A DNA stretch of 64,000 nt. Source: Spodoptera frugiperda (lineage: Eukaryota; Arthropoda; Insecta; Lepidoptera; Noctuidae). The stretch is from NCBI RefSeq assembly GCF_023101765.2, contig NC_064234.1, positions 1,426,001-1,490,000 of the forward strand, written 5' to 3'. The translations under genes and the position numbers were made by a program. Below, piece by piece: positions 45,918 through 57,361 of the stretch (positions are counted from its first letter, which is position 1; each line of letters starts with the position of its first letter). The notes beneath the pieces were generated by a model. It searched no databases and was not told where the DNA came from. It saw nothing but the letters and a program-made list of their open reading frames with translations.

Positions 45918-47726
45918 ATGGAAACGTATGTATATTTTCCTTATACTGTATTAAAACGATATTTTTATAAGAAGTGGGTCAGTGGGTAGCCTTCGGGGCG
46001 GATTTATTACTTATTTACTTGATTGGTTAATCTTTATATATATAATTCTTCTGTAAGTGTGTATGTCACTGAACTTCTCTTAAAAGACTGGACCGATTTT
46101 GATGAATTTTTTTGTGTGTGTTCAAGGGGATCTGAGAATGGTTTAGATTCCCAATTTTATCTGCTAGAAAATGTTTTTTTTAATTAATTTTTAATTTATT
46201 AGTAGTTGTTGATTTTGCAATGTTTTACATTGGATTCGAAAAATTTTCAAATTACGTGTAGACGTACAACGTCTGTCGGGTCCGCTAGTGTATAAATAAA
46301 ACACGTAATAATATATCACCAGTAGGCGATAATCTTTCATAACAAACAATAATTAAAAACACAGTTTTTTACTGCTAACAGAATATAGTTGTACACACTT
46401 GAAGGCATATCTTAAGTTAAATATAGTAAAGTTTAAAAGTTGTGGATTATAGAGTGAGAAATAATTTTCAAACAAATGGCATATTCAATGAGCTACATAT
46501 TATCATACCTATACCTACTGACCTAATGAATGCACTTTTGATTGTACAGCACAAAAGTGAATGCTGCCTACCTGTGTAACTATGAAGTGATGCAGATCTT
46601 ACAACAGCTCAAAGACAGCACACAGAAGAAACACAAACGTGAAGGATCACTTGCTACGGTCACTTATGAGGTGAGAGTCTCAATTTTACTACTATGCCTT
46701 TTAACTATATCAATTTAAATTTTCATTTGTCAATGGATGTCAATTTTTTAAATCATGCTCACTATGTTATTGTTATGTTCAATTATATTATACATTAACT
46801 TAAATTAAAACAAATCATGACTATCACACATATCAGAACTGAATAGCTTGTCATTTCAAAGTAATTTCTATGTCCATGTGGTGAATAAGTCATGATATTA
46901 AAACATCCATTTATTTATGACTTAAAAGTATAATTTTTCTTTTTATACTGCAGACCGTACATTACCTACAAGATACAGACTGTAAGAAACAAAATCCGGC
47001 AAGTATAAAGAAGTTTCTAGACGGTTTGAAGAACTTCAAGTTAACCAAGACTGAGAAGCTTATGATGGTCAACACTCCTCCAAGAACGGAACTGGAAATT
47101 CAACTGGTAAGCACAAAAATTACATACCATTGCATTTTATTTTCCATAAGGAAACCATATCAAACACAAAACAAATTTTATCATACATACAAAGCTACAA
47201 ATGTAAAGCTTTAGTATATAATGAGGGCACTACATAAATATAGCGGATTCTATTTCATTAACGGATAATAAAAATACTTGACCATATTATCTTTATTAAA
47301 TCTAAAACTTCTTATACTTGGACTGCATACCTTGCTATGGTTCACTAACTTAATGTTATAAGACTATAATATATAGACTATAATAGAATCAGGCGTTACT
47401 TTGCGGAAATCTATGCTACACTAACAATACTATAGATTTTTAGTTTTGTTAACAAAAAACGTTAATGATATATGACTCTGATTTATAAGACTTCATCATC
47501 AACTTTATTATCATCCAGATGACACCCACGTGTCTGTGAACAAAGGGCTCCTCCTAGCCCTCCATGTAGTACGACAACTCTCCATTTGTCTGCTAACTAA
47601 AGTTCCTGTTGTTAAATTAAGTATTATTTACAGATCGCCCAAGAGAGTGAAGAGCGTCTATCAGAAGAAGATGTCCGTAAAATAATTGAGCTAGCCAATG
47701 AATGCCTGCCAGCGAATGAGTCTTGA
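45918..47726 (+). CDS. CRCP: RNA polymerase III subunit RPC9 (CRCP)
   Basis: Four exons: 45918-45925, 46550-46670, 46954-47106 and 47634-47726 (TGA), all GT/AG, 124 residues. The protein starts METTKVNAAYLCNYEVMQIL and contains LATVTYETVHYLQDTDC, IKKFLDGLKNFKLTKTEKLM, NTPPRTELEIQLIAQESEER and LSEEDVRKIIELANECLP. This is the RPB4/RPC9 fold. RPC9 pairs with RPC8 to form the stalk of Pol III, which transcribes tRNA and 5S rRNA genes; in vertebrates it is also called CGRP-receptor component protein. The first exon codes for only 8 bases, chosen because it gives the canonical start and keeps phase. Intron 1 carries a Helitron-like insertion. The length is slightly below the roughly 150 residues of vertebrate homologues. 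Confidence 0.9.
46031..46288 (+). mobile_element. Helitron-like element in RPC9 intron 1
   Basis: The 5' end (TCTTTATATATATAATTC) follows an A. The 3' end is a hairpin AGACGT-aca-ACGTCT followed about 11 bases later by CTAG and then T. These are the non-autonomous Helitron hallmarks: A|TC, a subterminal hairpin, CTAG|T and no target duplication. It is 258 bp with no coding. Confidence 0.7.
47385..47600. repeat. Two lepidopteran repeat fragments in RPC9 intron 3
   Basis: The word 'agaatcaggcgttactttgcg' and its neighbourhood recur at 62757-62825. The following part (catcatcaac... acaaagggctcctcc... ccattt) resembles a degenerate repeat also seen at 56585-56690. Both look like decayed non-LTR retroelement pieces; class not established. 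Confidence 0.5.
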
Positions 47727-48260
47727 CATAATGAAAGCCAATCTAAAACCGAAGAAATTGAATAGTGATATCCATTTTTTTTTTTGTTGTTAGAATAAGT
47801 AATAGGTTCAGTGCGTTTAATAATATGTTTGTAATGACTGTATCTAAGAAGTGTTGAGATGAAGATATAAATGTATCTAATATTGATGTATGTATTTGTA
47901 TAAGTGTAAAATGTGGTCTCAATAATATAGCACGTAACTCAATTGAGTTATCAAAGTTTAAAGTTCCTTTGTTTATGCATGTTACTGACCTTCTTTACAG
48001 ATACCAAAATTTGCTATGTTATTTAGAAAATGTATGACTAACATAAAATACTACCTACGTATGTAGGTAAAGTGTATAATAAAATATTAAAATTGTTAAC
48101 TATTCAGGTCTATAAGACATAGCATAGGTACTCTAACTTCAATATTTTAACATAAGTAGGTAGGTACTTAAAGTCATAAAAAGTGATTAAGTTATCAATT
48201 TAAAGTTATAGTAATACTTTGTATTACGTAAATATCAAATTGGTTTTGTTTTCGCAGTTT
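47727..48260. other. RPC9 3' UTR and flank
   Basis: AT-rich DNA after the RPC9 stop. An AATAAA near 48079 is a possible poly(A) signal, and others could serve. No gene. Confidence 0.5.
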
Positions 48261-48266
48261 TAAAAG

Positions 48267-48315
48267 CACGTGGTCAACCGGCATCGTGCGTATCAAAAAT
48301 CAAGGTCACCACGTG
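48267..48315. promoter_or_regulatory. Paired CACGTG boxes upstream of GST 1
   Basis: CACGTGGT at 48267-48274 and its exact reverse complement ACCACGTG at 48308-48315 lie 33 bases apart. They are just before a likely non-coding first exon of the GST gene, which ends at a gtaagtaa donor near 48446. CACGTG is the E-box for bHLH factors. A role in GST induction is inference. Confidence 0.4.
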
Positions 48316-49037
48316 TTGTTTCTTTTTTATTTTTAGGTTATAATCACGCTGTCATGTTTATCTGTTTTATCAGAGACATTATTTAATCATTTCATTGTGT
48401 TTTTTAACGTGAAAGTGAACAGTGCCGTCGAATTGTGCAATTTATGTAAGTAAGTTGTTTTTGTTTTATTTTTGTGCGCATGCGTGATATGCGTTTAAAA
48501 AGTGAGGTTATGTATGTTATAAAATAAACATTAGGGCAGGTTATTTATAGCTTTCGCGTTATTATGTTGGTAGCGCAATTTTATTATCGTTAGTATGTAA
48601 TGGTAAAAGGTAAATAAGTTAGATAACCTAACCCTAATTTGATAGGTAGGAACTTTTATCTACCTACCTAAGTACCTACATAGGTACTGAGATTAAAAAC
48701 ATTTTTTCTGTTTTCATACAGTACTAACATTTTTGTTAAAAATGATATTTAAAAAAAAATGAAACGTAGGTATATTTTATTACTTACCTAATGTCTATAT
48801 CATTATCTACTTAGCTAAATAATGCGCTAACCTACATATTTACTGTCTTCACAGTATACAGACTGATAATCTATACCTAATTGTTATTGTTTAAGCATCA
48901 TTGAAATGCAAATGACATAATGAATGTAACTAAAAAAGGCAACAGTCTTCCTCTGAATGGGTTAACTCCAAAGGTTCTTATTTACATAGGTACATTTATT
49001 AGTTCTCTTTGTTAGTATATATTAATTTACTAAAACA

Positions 49038-49170
49038 AGTTTTAATACACATTTTATGTAAGTTTTAACCTTTTTCCAAGTATAAAGCTGAGTTTGAGCC
49101 AGTTTGTATTACACATTTTATGTAAGTTGTAATATTTTCCCAATATTAAAGTTGAAGCTGAGTTTGAGCC
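49038..49170 (+). repeat. Tandem duplication ending at the GST 1 start codon
   Basis: Copy 1 (49038-49100) and copy 2 (49101-49170) share cacattttatgtaagtt and end in aagctgagtttgagcc. The second copy abuts the ATG at 49171. Copy 1 is followed by AGT instead. The duplication therefore sits exactly at the translation start context and may have altered the 5' UTR or its splice site. Confidence 0.75.
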
Positions 49171-52100
49171 ATGTCGGTGTCTCGCCTGCTCCTCCACCGG
49201 GCCCCCGGCAGCCCTCCAGCCCGCGCCGCGATGATGCTCAGCGACATGCTTGGCCTACAAATGGAGTATAACGACGTCAAATTTCTGCAACTAGAACACA
49301 AGTCCCCTGAATTCAAAAAGGTGAGTGAGGCGGGGAACTTTATTATAATTTAATAAATAAGATCATTGTTAGTATCTTTATTGTAAAGTTGCTTTATTCT
49401 ATGTAAATGTAACTAGTTATCTAACCGCTGGCTCAGCTGAACTCCTATTAATTATTACCATAATGTTTTATAGCCTATAGCCTTCCTCGATGAATGCACT
49501 TTCCAACTTAAAAATAAATATTCAAATTGAACCTTACTGGTTACTAGCAGTAACTCATGAGATTACAGCAAACAAACTAAACTCTTCAGCTTTACGCAGG
49601 AGCCTTAGAACTGGCTAGCTACCACACCTGAGCAGTCAGTCCGTCTTCCTTGTAACCACTTGAACAATAAAATATAAACCCAATTTAATCAGAGTCAACA
49701 TAATTATGAATGTATGAAACTGTATATTAAATTACTAGTAAACATAATTATTTAATGATGATTTTTAATAATTTTAGTTAAATCCCATGGGTACAGTGCC
49801 AGTTCTCCAAGATGGTGACTTCATTATTTCTGAAAGGTATTGACTATAAGGTATACATTTTTTTATATTACAATCTACCAACTTGCAAATATCAGCAATA
49901 GGTGTAATATTAGAAATAAGACTTGCACGGAGGCTGTCCAGTGATGGCCCCATCTATTCATAATGACCTCTCAAAGAAAGTCCTGAGAAATCTTTCTTTT
50001 TACTACACGAGCAACTGTGGGAGTGTTATACAGTATTCATAGTATTTTATTTTATAATCTTTTGTCTGCCTTACTGCCTGGAAAGGTGGTCAATGTAGGC
50101 AAAAAACATCAATAACAAATTATTCGAATATTTTATTTTCCAAATTCTGTGTGCATGATTTAGGCAAGAGCTTGATATTTACTTATCACATGAGACTCAC
50201 ATACTCTACCATTGCTACGACATGAAAAACAGACTTCATGTATTTATTAATAAAATCTATGTATACTAGCTTCTGCCAGCGGCTTCACCCGCATTTCTGT
50301 GGGATAAAAAGGCCACTGTGTTATTCAAGACCCTAGATCTATCCCTGTTTAATATTTCATGCCGATCCATTCAGCAGCAGTTTTTGAAAGTGTAATAAAC
50401 ATAGAAACTTTCGCATTTATAAATTTTTTAAGATTATAAATGGTAAGACCACAAATATAGCATTATCTTGCTCTCTTTGAGTTATCATGTACATATATAT
50501 TGTTTACACATATGTACATTATTTGATAACATTTCCGTTGCTGATTAAATAAAGGTGGTTGGATGGACTTTGTAGCATGTGCAAAAGTACAACATATCCA
50601 GGAATCAAAGATATAATCTGATAAAGAAATAAAATAAACTGTTCAATGTGTTACTAAGTGCCAAACTTTAGAAAGGCTTTACCAACTTTATTAAAGGAAA
50701 ATGATGTATCTGTGTATGTTTGTACACAATCGTTTCTTGTTTGGCTAAACCGATTTTGATACGGATTTCAGCCAATATTTTTAAGACTTAGTAGAAGGTG
50801 TAGTTTGGATTGGACACAGGCTACTTTTTATCCCACAGGAACGACGTCGAAACCGTTGGCAGAAGCTAATATTGTGTTAATATATGTTTCAGCCACGCCA
50901 TAATGAAGTACCTACTATCTAAGTACGGCGGCGACAAGCGTGAGCTGCTGTACCCGAGCGACGTGCGCACGCGCGCCGTAGTGGACCAGTGCATGTTCTT
51001 CAATGCCGGCGTGTTCTTCGCTGCTTTTATGTCAGTCGGGGTGAGTGAGACACATAATTTAAAGGAGGACTGGAATGTGTTGAGAATATTTACTTCTATC
51101 TAGCACTTACCTAACAGAAAGAGTACTTTTGATGCCCAAAGACAGTGCAATATTATTTTTTGACCGCTGTGAGTCCCAACCGTAGGCCGCTTACAATAGC
51201 CAGCAGCCTACCATCCAATGTACGGCAATCCGTACATTGGACATAATACCAGCCCCCATGCTAATTTCTAAAACTTTCAAAATGGAATAGTCGATAATAC
51301 TTCTTTTGGCCTAGGAATCAATCCTTAAGCCTAACTCAGCAGGTGAAGTTTTATAACATAACTGACTAACTGTCGCACTCAGACATTTAAAGATTAATTT
51401 AACCATTCCTTAGTACCGAAAACAATTGCTGAGAACTGGGTGAAGTAACCATTAAATGACTCTGAGTACGGCAGTAAAAGTGACTATAATAATAAAATAA
51501 CATTTAAATAATTGTTCACCTACACTTTTGCACCGTCTTCAAGTAGAAAAGTAACAAAAAAAATAACATTAATTAACGCTAATCACAAAAAATGTGTCCA
51601 CCTCCAGCGAGCAACGTTCACGGGCAGTATATACGCGCCGACAGCGCAGCACATAGAGGAGATAGAGTCCTCGTACTCCGTGGTGGACGCCTACCTGCAG
51701 GCGCGGGCCTACGTGGCCGCCGACCGACTCACGCTGGCCGACCTCGCCGTCGGAGCCACGGCCTCCACCGCGCAGACCTTCATTAAAACGGATGTAGATA
51801 AGTGAGTACATCTACAAAGTAGTTATGTTATATTATTACATAATATGATTATAGATTTTTAACTAGATTAACTAAAAATAACGAATGACTCATGTAAATA
51901 TAGTAAGAAAAGCTCTACTAGTTTTGAGTTACAAAGGCAGCCTGAGATAGCACGATACCTTAGCTAGAAGTTTCTGGGTCTTTTTCAAAGAATTTGTAGT
52001 GACAGAAATATTATTGAGAGCGTTTTGTGTTTGAATATTTGAACACGAGTTGAAACTATTTAATTCCACATGTATCTGCTACTAACGAGGTAAAATATTT

Positions 52101-52271
52101 TAAACCTTCATATTCAATATCAATTGCAGATTCCCCCGCTGCGCGGACTGGTTGTCTCGTCTACACGAGGAGGAAGTGTTCAAAACTGTGATGGCGCCCG
52201 GCGTCGCTTACTTCGCGAAAGTCATCAATAAAATCTGGCAGCACAATAAGTCGAAACTAGAAAAGAAATAA
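49171..52271 (+). CDS. Glutathione S-transferase, delta/epsilon-type (GST 1)
   Basis: Five exons: 49171-49320, 49778-49836, 50893-51040, 51608-51801 and 52130-52271, 230 residues, all GT/AG. The N-terminal thioredoxin-like domain has RAPGSPPARAAMM with the presumed catalytic Ser of insect delta/epsilon GSTs, LEHKSPEFKK, NPMGTVPVL and the glutathione-binding ES before HAIMKYL. The C-terminal helical domain follows (YPSDVRTRAVVDQCMFFNAG; YVAADRLTLADLAVGA). GSTs conjugate glutathione to xenobiotics and lipid peroxidation products in the cytosol. Compared with GST 2 and 3 the start (MSVSRLLLHRAPG) and the exon 3 end (FFAAFMSVG) diverge, but this copy alone keeps Arg after SPPA. An AATAAA lies at 52314. 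Class (epsilon rather than delta) is likely but not proven. Confidence 0.92.
50275..50880. repeat. Two inverted lepidopteran repeat tails in GST 1 intron 2
   Basis: At about 50275 actagcttctgccagcggc faces left. At about 50855-50876 the related ccgttggcagaagctaat faces right. Each has the associated 'gatttt...gat' and 'tatcccacag' context of a common lepidopteran Helitron- or RTE-like repeat. They are heavily decayed; exact ends are unclear. Confidence 0.5.
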
Positions 52272-53740
52272 ATCATTATTTATTATTTATGAAAGAGTCT
52301 AATATTATTTGAGAATAAACCCGATTGGAGGAAAAGGTAAGCTAATCTTTTGTATATGGGTACTACTACAATGTGTCACCAATGGATGGTGTATTTCAGT
52401 ATTTGCATTGCAGCTCGATCTGTCGTAGTACGAAGGATCACTAATAACAATAAATTCATGATGCTATTAACTAGGCTTCCGTCCGCGGCTTTTTATTAGT
52501 AGATACACTATTTTTTATTTAGTCACAAATAGTCCACATACCAATTTTTAGCTTTCTATCTTGAAAATTGCCGAATGTTTTGAGAATGTTGAGGGTTTGA
52601 AAGAGACAAAACGTAGCCTATGTCACTTTTCGGCCTTGAAAGGCTGGAGAGTGACATAGGCTTAGCTTAACTTAGTTGGAACTAACTTCACACAAAAAAT
52701 CATGTCTTAAACTCGCGACATGATGAAATGAAAAACAAACAAAGGGACAATTTCAAAAACAACAAAATAAATTGGCCAAACATGAACTAAGAATAAGAAT
52801 AAATAGCATACAAAATATATATAATATTTTAATGTAACGATAAGTGGAGGTAATCAATACGTAATCAAAAAACATAATTAAATACATGTTTCTTATCATT
52901 TCGTTACACAATTATAATGCATAATTAGACCACTGTCACAAGAACTTGATACAATAATAATTATCTGTAATAATCTGACATAGTAACTTTGAACTCTCAG
53001 TTATCATTGATTACACATTGCATATCTTTGTGTAATTTCTTATCTTTTGAGGATAACAATTGTCACGAAATTTATTTCATATTGTGTACCCGATTGTGGT
53101 TGTGTTTGGTAAGAGTTTACTTTTAATTTTATTTATGTTTTTGGTAAATAATTCATTTATAGTAGTTTTGTTGTGAAATAGTTGTTTAGAACTAACTAAT
53201 TACCGCAGCTTAGCTCGCGTGGATTACGGACTTTGTGACTAATAAAAGTAGCCTAAGATACTCCTTAGTACATCGGTCCAGCCGTTTTAGAGATTAGCCA
53301 CAACAAACAGAGACAAAAATGTATGTATCGTATGGTTATTTATATGCATCTAGTAAAAATTGACTATTTCAATATTATGAACAGACATTCTAATTTTATT
53401 TATTAGTCTATACTAGATGTAATATTAACTAGCAAATGTAAATTTGTTGTGCACGTCGTTCTGACTTCATTTTACTAATATTATAAATGTCAAGGTTTGT
53501 GCATGTTTGTTACTCTATCACGTCAAATCGGCTGAAGGAAACAGGAGTAGATTATGGTCAGAAGTAACACATAAGCTACTTTTCATACTTCAGCAACACA
53601 GGTAAAGGCACTGGCACTAAGCTAAATTAAGCTAGTTTCTGCCAGCGATTTCATCCCAATGCCTTCAGCTGTTTTGACATAAGAACACACTAACTTTCCC
53701 ATTTATAATATGAATAAGATAAATAAATGTTCCAGTTGGT
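52272..53740. other. GST 1 to GST 2 spacer with repeat relics
   Basis: It contains the GST 1 3' UTR, a short inverted pair near 52612-52665 (gcctatgtcacttt / agtgacataggc), decayed repeat tails at about 53205-53300 and 53460-53660, and a possible non-coding first exon of GST 2 with a gtaaga donor at 53109. The coding exon of GST 2 is preceded by an acceptor ending at 53735. Confidence 0.5.
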
Positions 53741-56025
53741 ATGTCGCCGATCCTGTACAAGTTGGCGGCGAGTCCGCCGGCGTGCGCCGTGCGCATGGTG
53801 GCGCACATCATCGGACTCAAGCTGGACTACAAGGAGCCAGACATTTCCAAGATGGAACACAAGTCCCCGGACTACCTGAAGGTAATAGAGTTCTTTTATT
53901 TTCATCTAAATTACGTTTTACTCACATAAATGAATAGAGAAACTTTACTAGTTTCGAAGTCATAGAGGGACTCTTCATCATGAGCAGTGTGCGCAGACGC
54001 GGCGTCGTCGCGTTAATTTCATTAATTTATATTTGTCGATACTAATTTACGTGAGTAAACCATGGTTTTTAGTTAATTTAGTATGTCTCATGATAGTTAT
54101 TACAAAAATTTTCAACTAGCTGAATAGATCCTTTAGACTTAGAGGTATGTAGAGAGAGACCTATATTTTGCCAGTTATAGTATGAATCCCATGTCATTAT
54201 TAAGTTTCCTAGCTTTTTATTGTCACCACAAAATATGATTAGTCCTATTTTAGACAGTCCTTTTCAAATTAGGATGTCATTGAAGGGAATTAAGAGAAAT
54301 TCTGCTTTTTATACACTATTTATTTTAAATAATTGCAGTTGAACCCTTTGGGAACGATTCCAGTACTAGTCGACGATGACTTCATCCTGGCTGACAGGTA
54401 AATCATACAATTGAATTAGTTTGAAAGTGTACCACGATTAAGTTTAAAAAATATATATATGAGCAAAGCATCGCATCAAACTAAAATATAATTATATCGA
54501 CAAACAGACGAGTGGCGTCATCTATTGGCATACTTTGTGTATTTACCAATTTAATCATTCATGCTTTGAGTCAATAGACATATAAGAAAAAACATAACAA
54601 CTTCATCGCGCTAAAACAATGTAATACATACTTCATTTTATGGCGTAAGTACCATACAGAGCACAATGCCACATTCCATGTTATCTTCGGTTTTTTATTT
54701 ACTTACACGCTTAAATTTTTATTAATATCAACGAAAAGTAATCAAAACCTGTACTGCCAAATTTAAGCTTATAAATTGGTTTGTACCATCTCCAGCCACG
54801 CAATAATGATCTACCTGCTATCGAAGTACGGCGGAGAGCACAGCGAGCGCCTGTACCCGAGCGACGTCCGCAGGCGGGCCGTCGTCAACCAGGTCATGTT
54901 CTTCGACACCGGGATACTCTTCGTCAGGATCAAAGTTGTTGCTGTGAGTATATACTGTGAACTGTGTATGTGTGAATAGTATATATTTTTTCATTACTAT
55001 TCTCGCGGATTTTGTTTAAAGTCAAACAAGGAATGGACCAGCAACAATCACTCTGATAAACTAAAACATTTTAAATCGCCCGCTAAGTGTAAGAAGAGGC
55101 TGTTTTTTTACGGTATAAGCTGATAAGCAATCGCCGCCACCAATGGACATCCGAAACACTAAGTATATTGCCGGTCTTATGGGGGTTAGGGATTTAAGGA
55201 TTGTTGGGGAATATTCTTCCCAATTAGGTCTTTGGTAACCTCACTCACACACAACGATTTTATACATACAAAGTTTATAGTCAAATCCTATTTTGATCCC
55301 GACGATAATTAACTAATTAACAAATAAAATCAGTTTTCGTCAATTGTACTTAGTTAATTAAATAATAAATAATTAAGTGAACTCTATTTTCAGCTGCCAA
55401 CAATAATGGAAGGCATGAAAGCGCCTACACAGAAGCACCTGAATGACTTGGAGGAGGCCTACGGCATGGTGGAGGCGTACGCGTCGAAGTACAAGTACAT
55501 CGCAGCCGACCACCTCACCATCGCGGACCTGTCGCTAGCTATGACCATGGGAGCGGCACAGGTTATACACAAACTGGACCATAAGAAGTAAGATATTATT
55601 TCATACTAGATACTACCGCGCAGTTTCATCCGCTGCTTGGCTTGTTTTGTATCCCATAGCCTTGTCGACAAATGCACTATCCAATGCAAAAAATATTATT
55701 TTAATTGGACCAGTTCCGGAGATTGGGCGTTCATTCAAACAAATAAACTCTTTGGCTATAATATATTAGTATAATATAGATCTGTACTACTTTCTGCCAG
55801 CAGTTTTCGAATTTTAGCGAGACTAACGGACAATTCATTTTATATATATAAGATTGTTACGTGTTTATTTATTTATTGATTTTAATATAATTCGACAGGT
55901 TCCCCAACACTTGGAACTGGCTGTCTCTGGTGGAGAAGGAGCCCTACTTCATACAAATAGGACTGCCTGGCATCGCCAAGTTTAACACCGCCATGCAATA
56001 CTACACTGCAAGAAATAATCAATAA
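53741..56025 (+). CDS. Glutathione S-transferase, delta/epsilon-type (GST 2)
   Basis: Five exons: 53741-53881, 54339-54397, 54796-54943, 55394-55587 and 55899-56025, 222 residues. It starts MSPILYKLAASPPACAVRM; the Ser of SPP is the presumed catalytic residue, and the Arg usual two residues after PP is Cys here. NPLGTIPVLVDDDF, a DS before HAIMIYLLSKYGGE, YPSDVRRRAVVNQVMFFDTG and YIAADHLTIADLSLA complete the fold. Exon lengths 59, 148 and 194 are identical to GST 1 and GST 3, so the genes arose by duplication of an intron-containing ancestor. It ends RNNQ, shorter than its neighbours, without the Lys-rich tail. Intron 3 holds a copy of the interspersed repeat. Confidence 0.93.
55115..55255 (+). 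repeat. Interspersed lepidopteran repeat (cctgatggtaagcaatcg family), partial copy
   Basis: This is a degenerate copy of the family at 39996 and 60975: gataagcaatcgccgccacc, then gaaacac, gggggttagggatttaagg and ggtaacctcactcac. It lies within GST 2 intron 3. Confidence 0.65.
55605..55760. repeat. Decayed repeat in GST 2 intron 4
   Basis: Contains ccgcgcagtttcatccgc, cccatagccttgtcgac and cagttccggagattgggcg, words shared with other lepidopteran repeat tails and with a copy at about 49465-49590 in GST 1 intron 1. Class uncertain (RTE- or Helitron-like). Confidence 0.5.
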
Positions 56026-57357
56026 ATTTCTATATCTTTTTTATATTATTTACCTTTATATTTTATACTGAAAAAATAGATTAGAGAAAAGTTCTAATGC
56101 TTTTGTTTGCATATCGTAATTCGTAATATAAATACCTATGTACCTCATTATGTTAAGTTTTTTTCACATCTTTTCATTCCATAATAACATAAAACTGGTT
56201 AACAAATTTCTATCTATTAAAAAACCGCGTCGAAACCAGTTGCATAGTTTAACAGATCTAAGCATACACACACAAACACCGAAAAGCGACTTTATTTTAT
56301 GCTATGTATTGGTAATTAATAATAATACATAAAAATCAATAATATAATAAGGAATACTAGACTTAATAGTCGTATCGATTTCACCAATATCTAATACGTT
56401 AGATTTATGACCATTGATTTATTAAATCAATGTTTATGACTTAATATTTGGTACTTAATTGTAACGTTGGTATTACGTATATTGTATTGTCAAATCGGTT
56501 TACGAAAATAATATGATAAATTAATAATTATTATTGAAAACAATTAGTTTCTGACTGCGTATAAACCACGCAGTACGTCTTAGAAACATCATCAACCGCC
56601 TATAAGTAGCCACTGCTGACCAAGGGCCTCACATGGAGAAACTTTGAGCATTAATCACTATGCTTGCTCAATGCGTGCTGGAAACGACATGCACTTATTT
56701 ATTTTTATTTCAATGAAGCTTGAAATGGCTTCTAAACCGCACGCTTCTGCACTAGGGAAGCCATAGGTACTGTTGAGAAATATATTGCAACGATAAATAT
56801 ATTTATTTAAATAAGTAAATATATTAACTTTAATATTTACCTATTAATGTATTATGATATGTAATAAAACGTCCTTCAGGTCTCATTACAACGTATTGTC
56901 CATTATTAACATGTATCAACTGAGACATACCTATAGAACAGTTAATTTATTATACTATTAAGGTCATGTCATTGTCTGGCGATGTGATCTGAAGATTGCA
57001 TTAAGTTATAAGTGCGTTTTATTTCAGCGAGAGGAATCTGGTAAGAAATGTTATTTTAATTTGGTTGTAGCCTTTTTAAAATAAATTATTATGTTATCGG
57101 CTTACTCACGTAATGTTTCGACGAGGAACTCGACTGGTTTCAAGCCATGCTAGAGGGTCATATTCATGAGCAGCATTCCGCGACACACGACGCGTTTACG
57201 TACATAATTAATTTAGAAATAGTTAAATAAATATAGACAGTTGTTTACTAGTAGGGCGGGTAATAATCAATTCATTGCTCCTTTTTTAATATTCGTTTAT
57301 ATGATATCTTTCACAGCATTAATTAACTACAATAATAAAGCTGAAGAATTTGTTTCT
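56026..57357. other. GST 2 to GST 3 spacer, first part
   Basis: AT-rich 3' flank of GST 2. It includes a decayed retroelement piece at about 56585-56690 (cactgctgaccaagggcctc) and a repeat at about 57115-57200. The latter, with tcatgagcagcattccgcg, shares words with 53955-54010. No gene seen. Confidence 0.5.
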
Positions 57358-57361
57358 TTAA

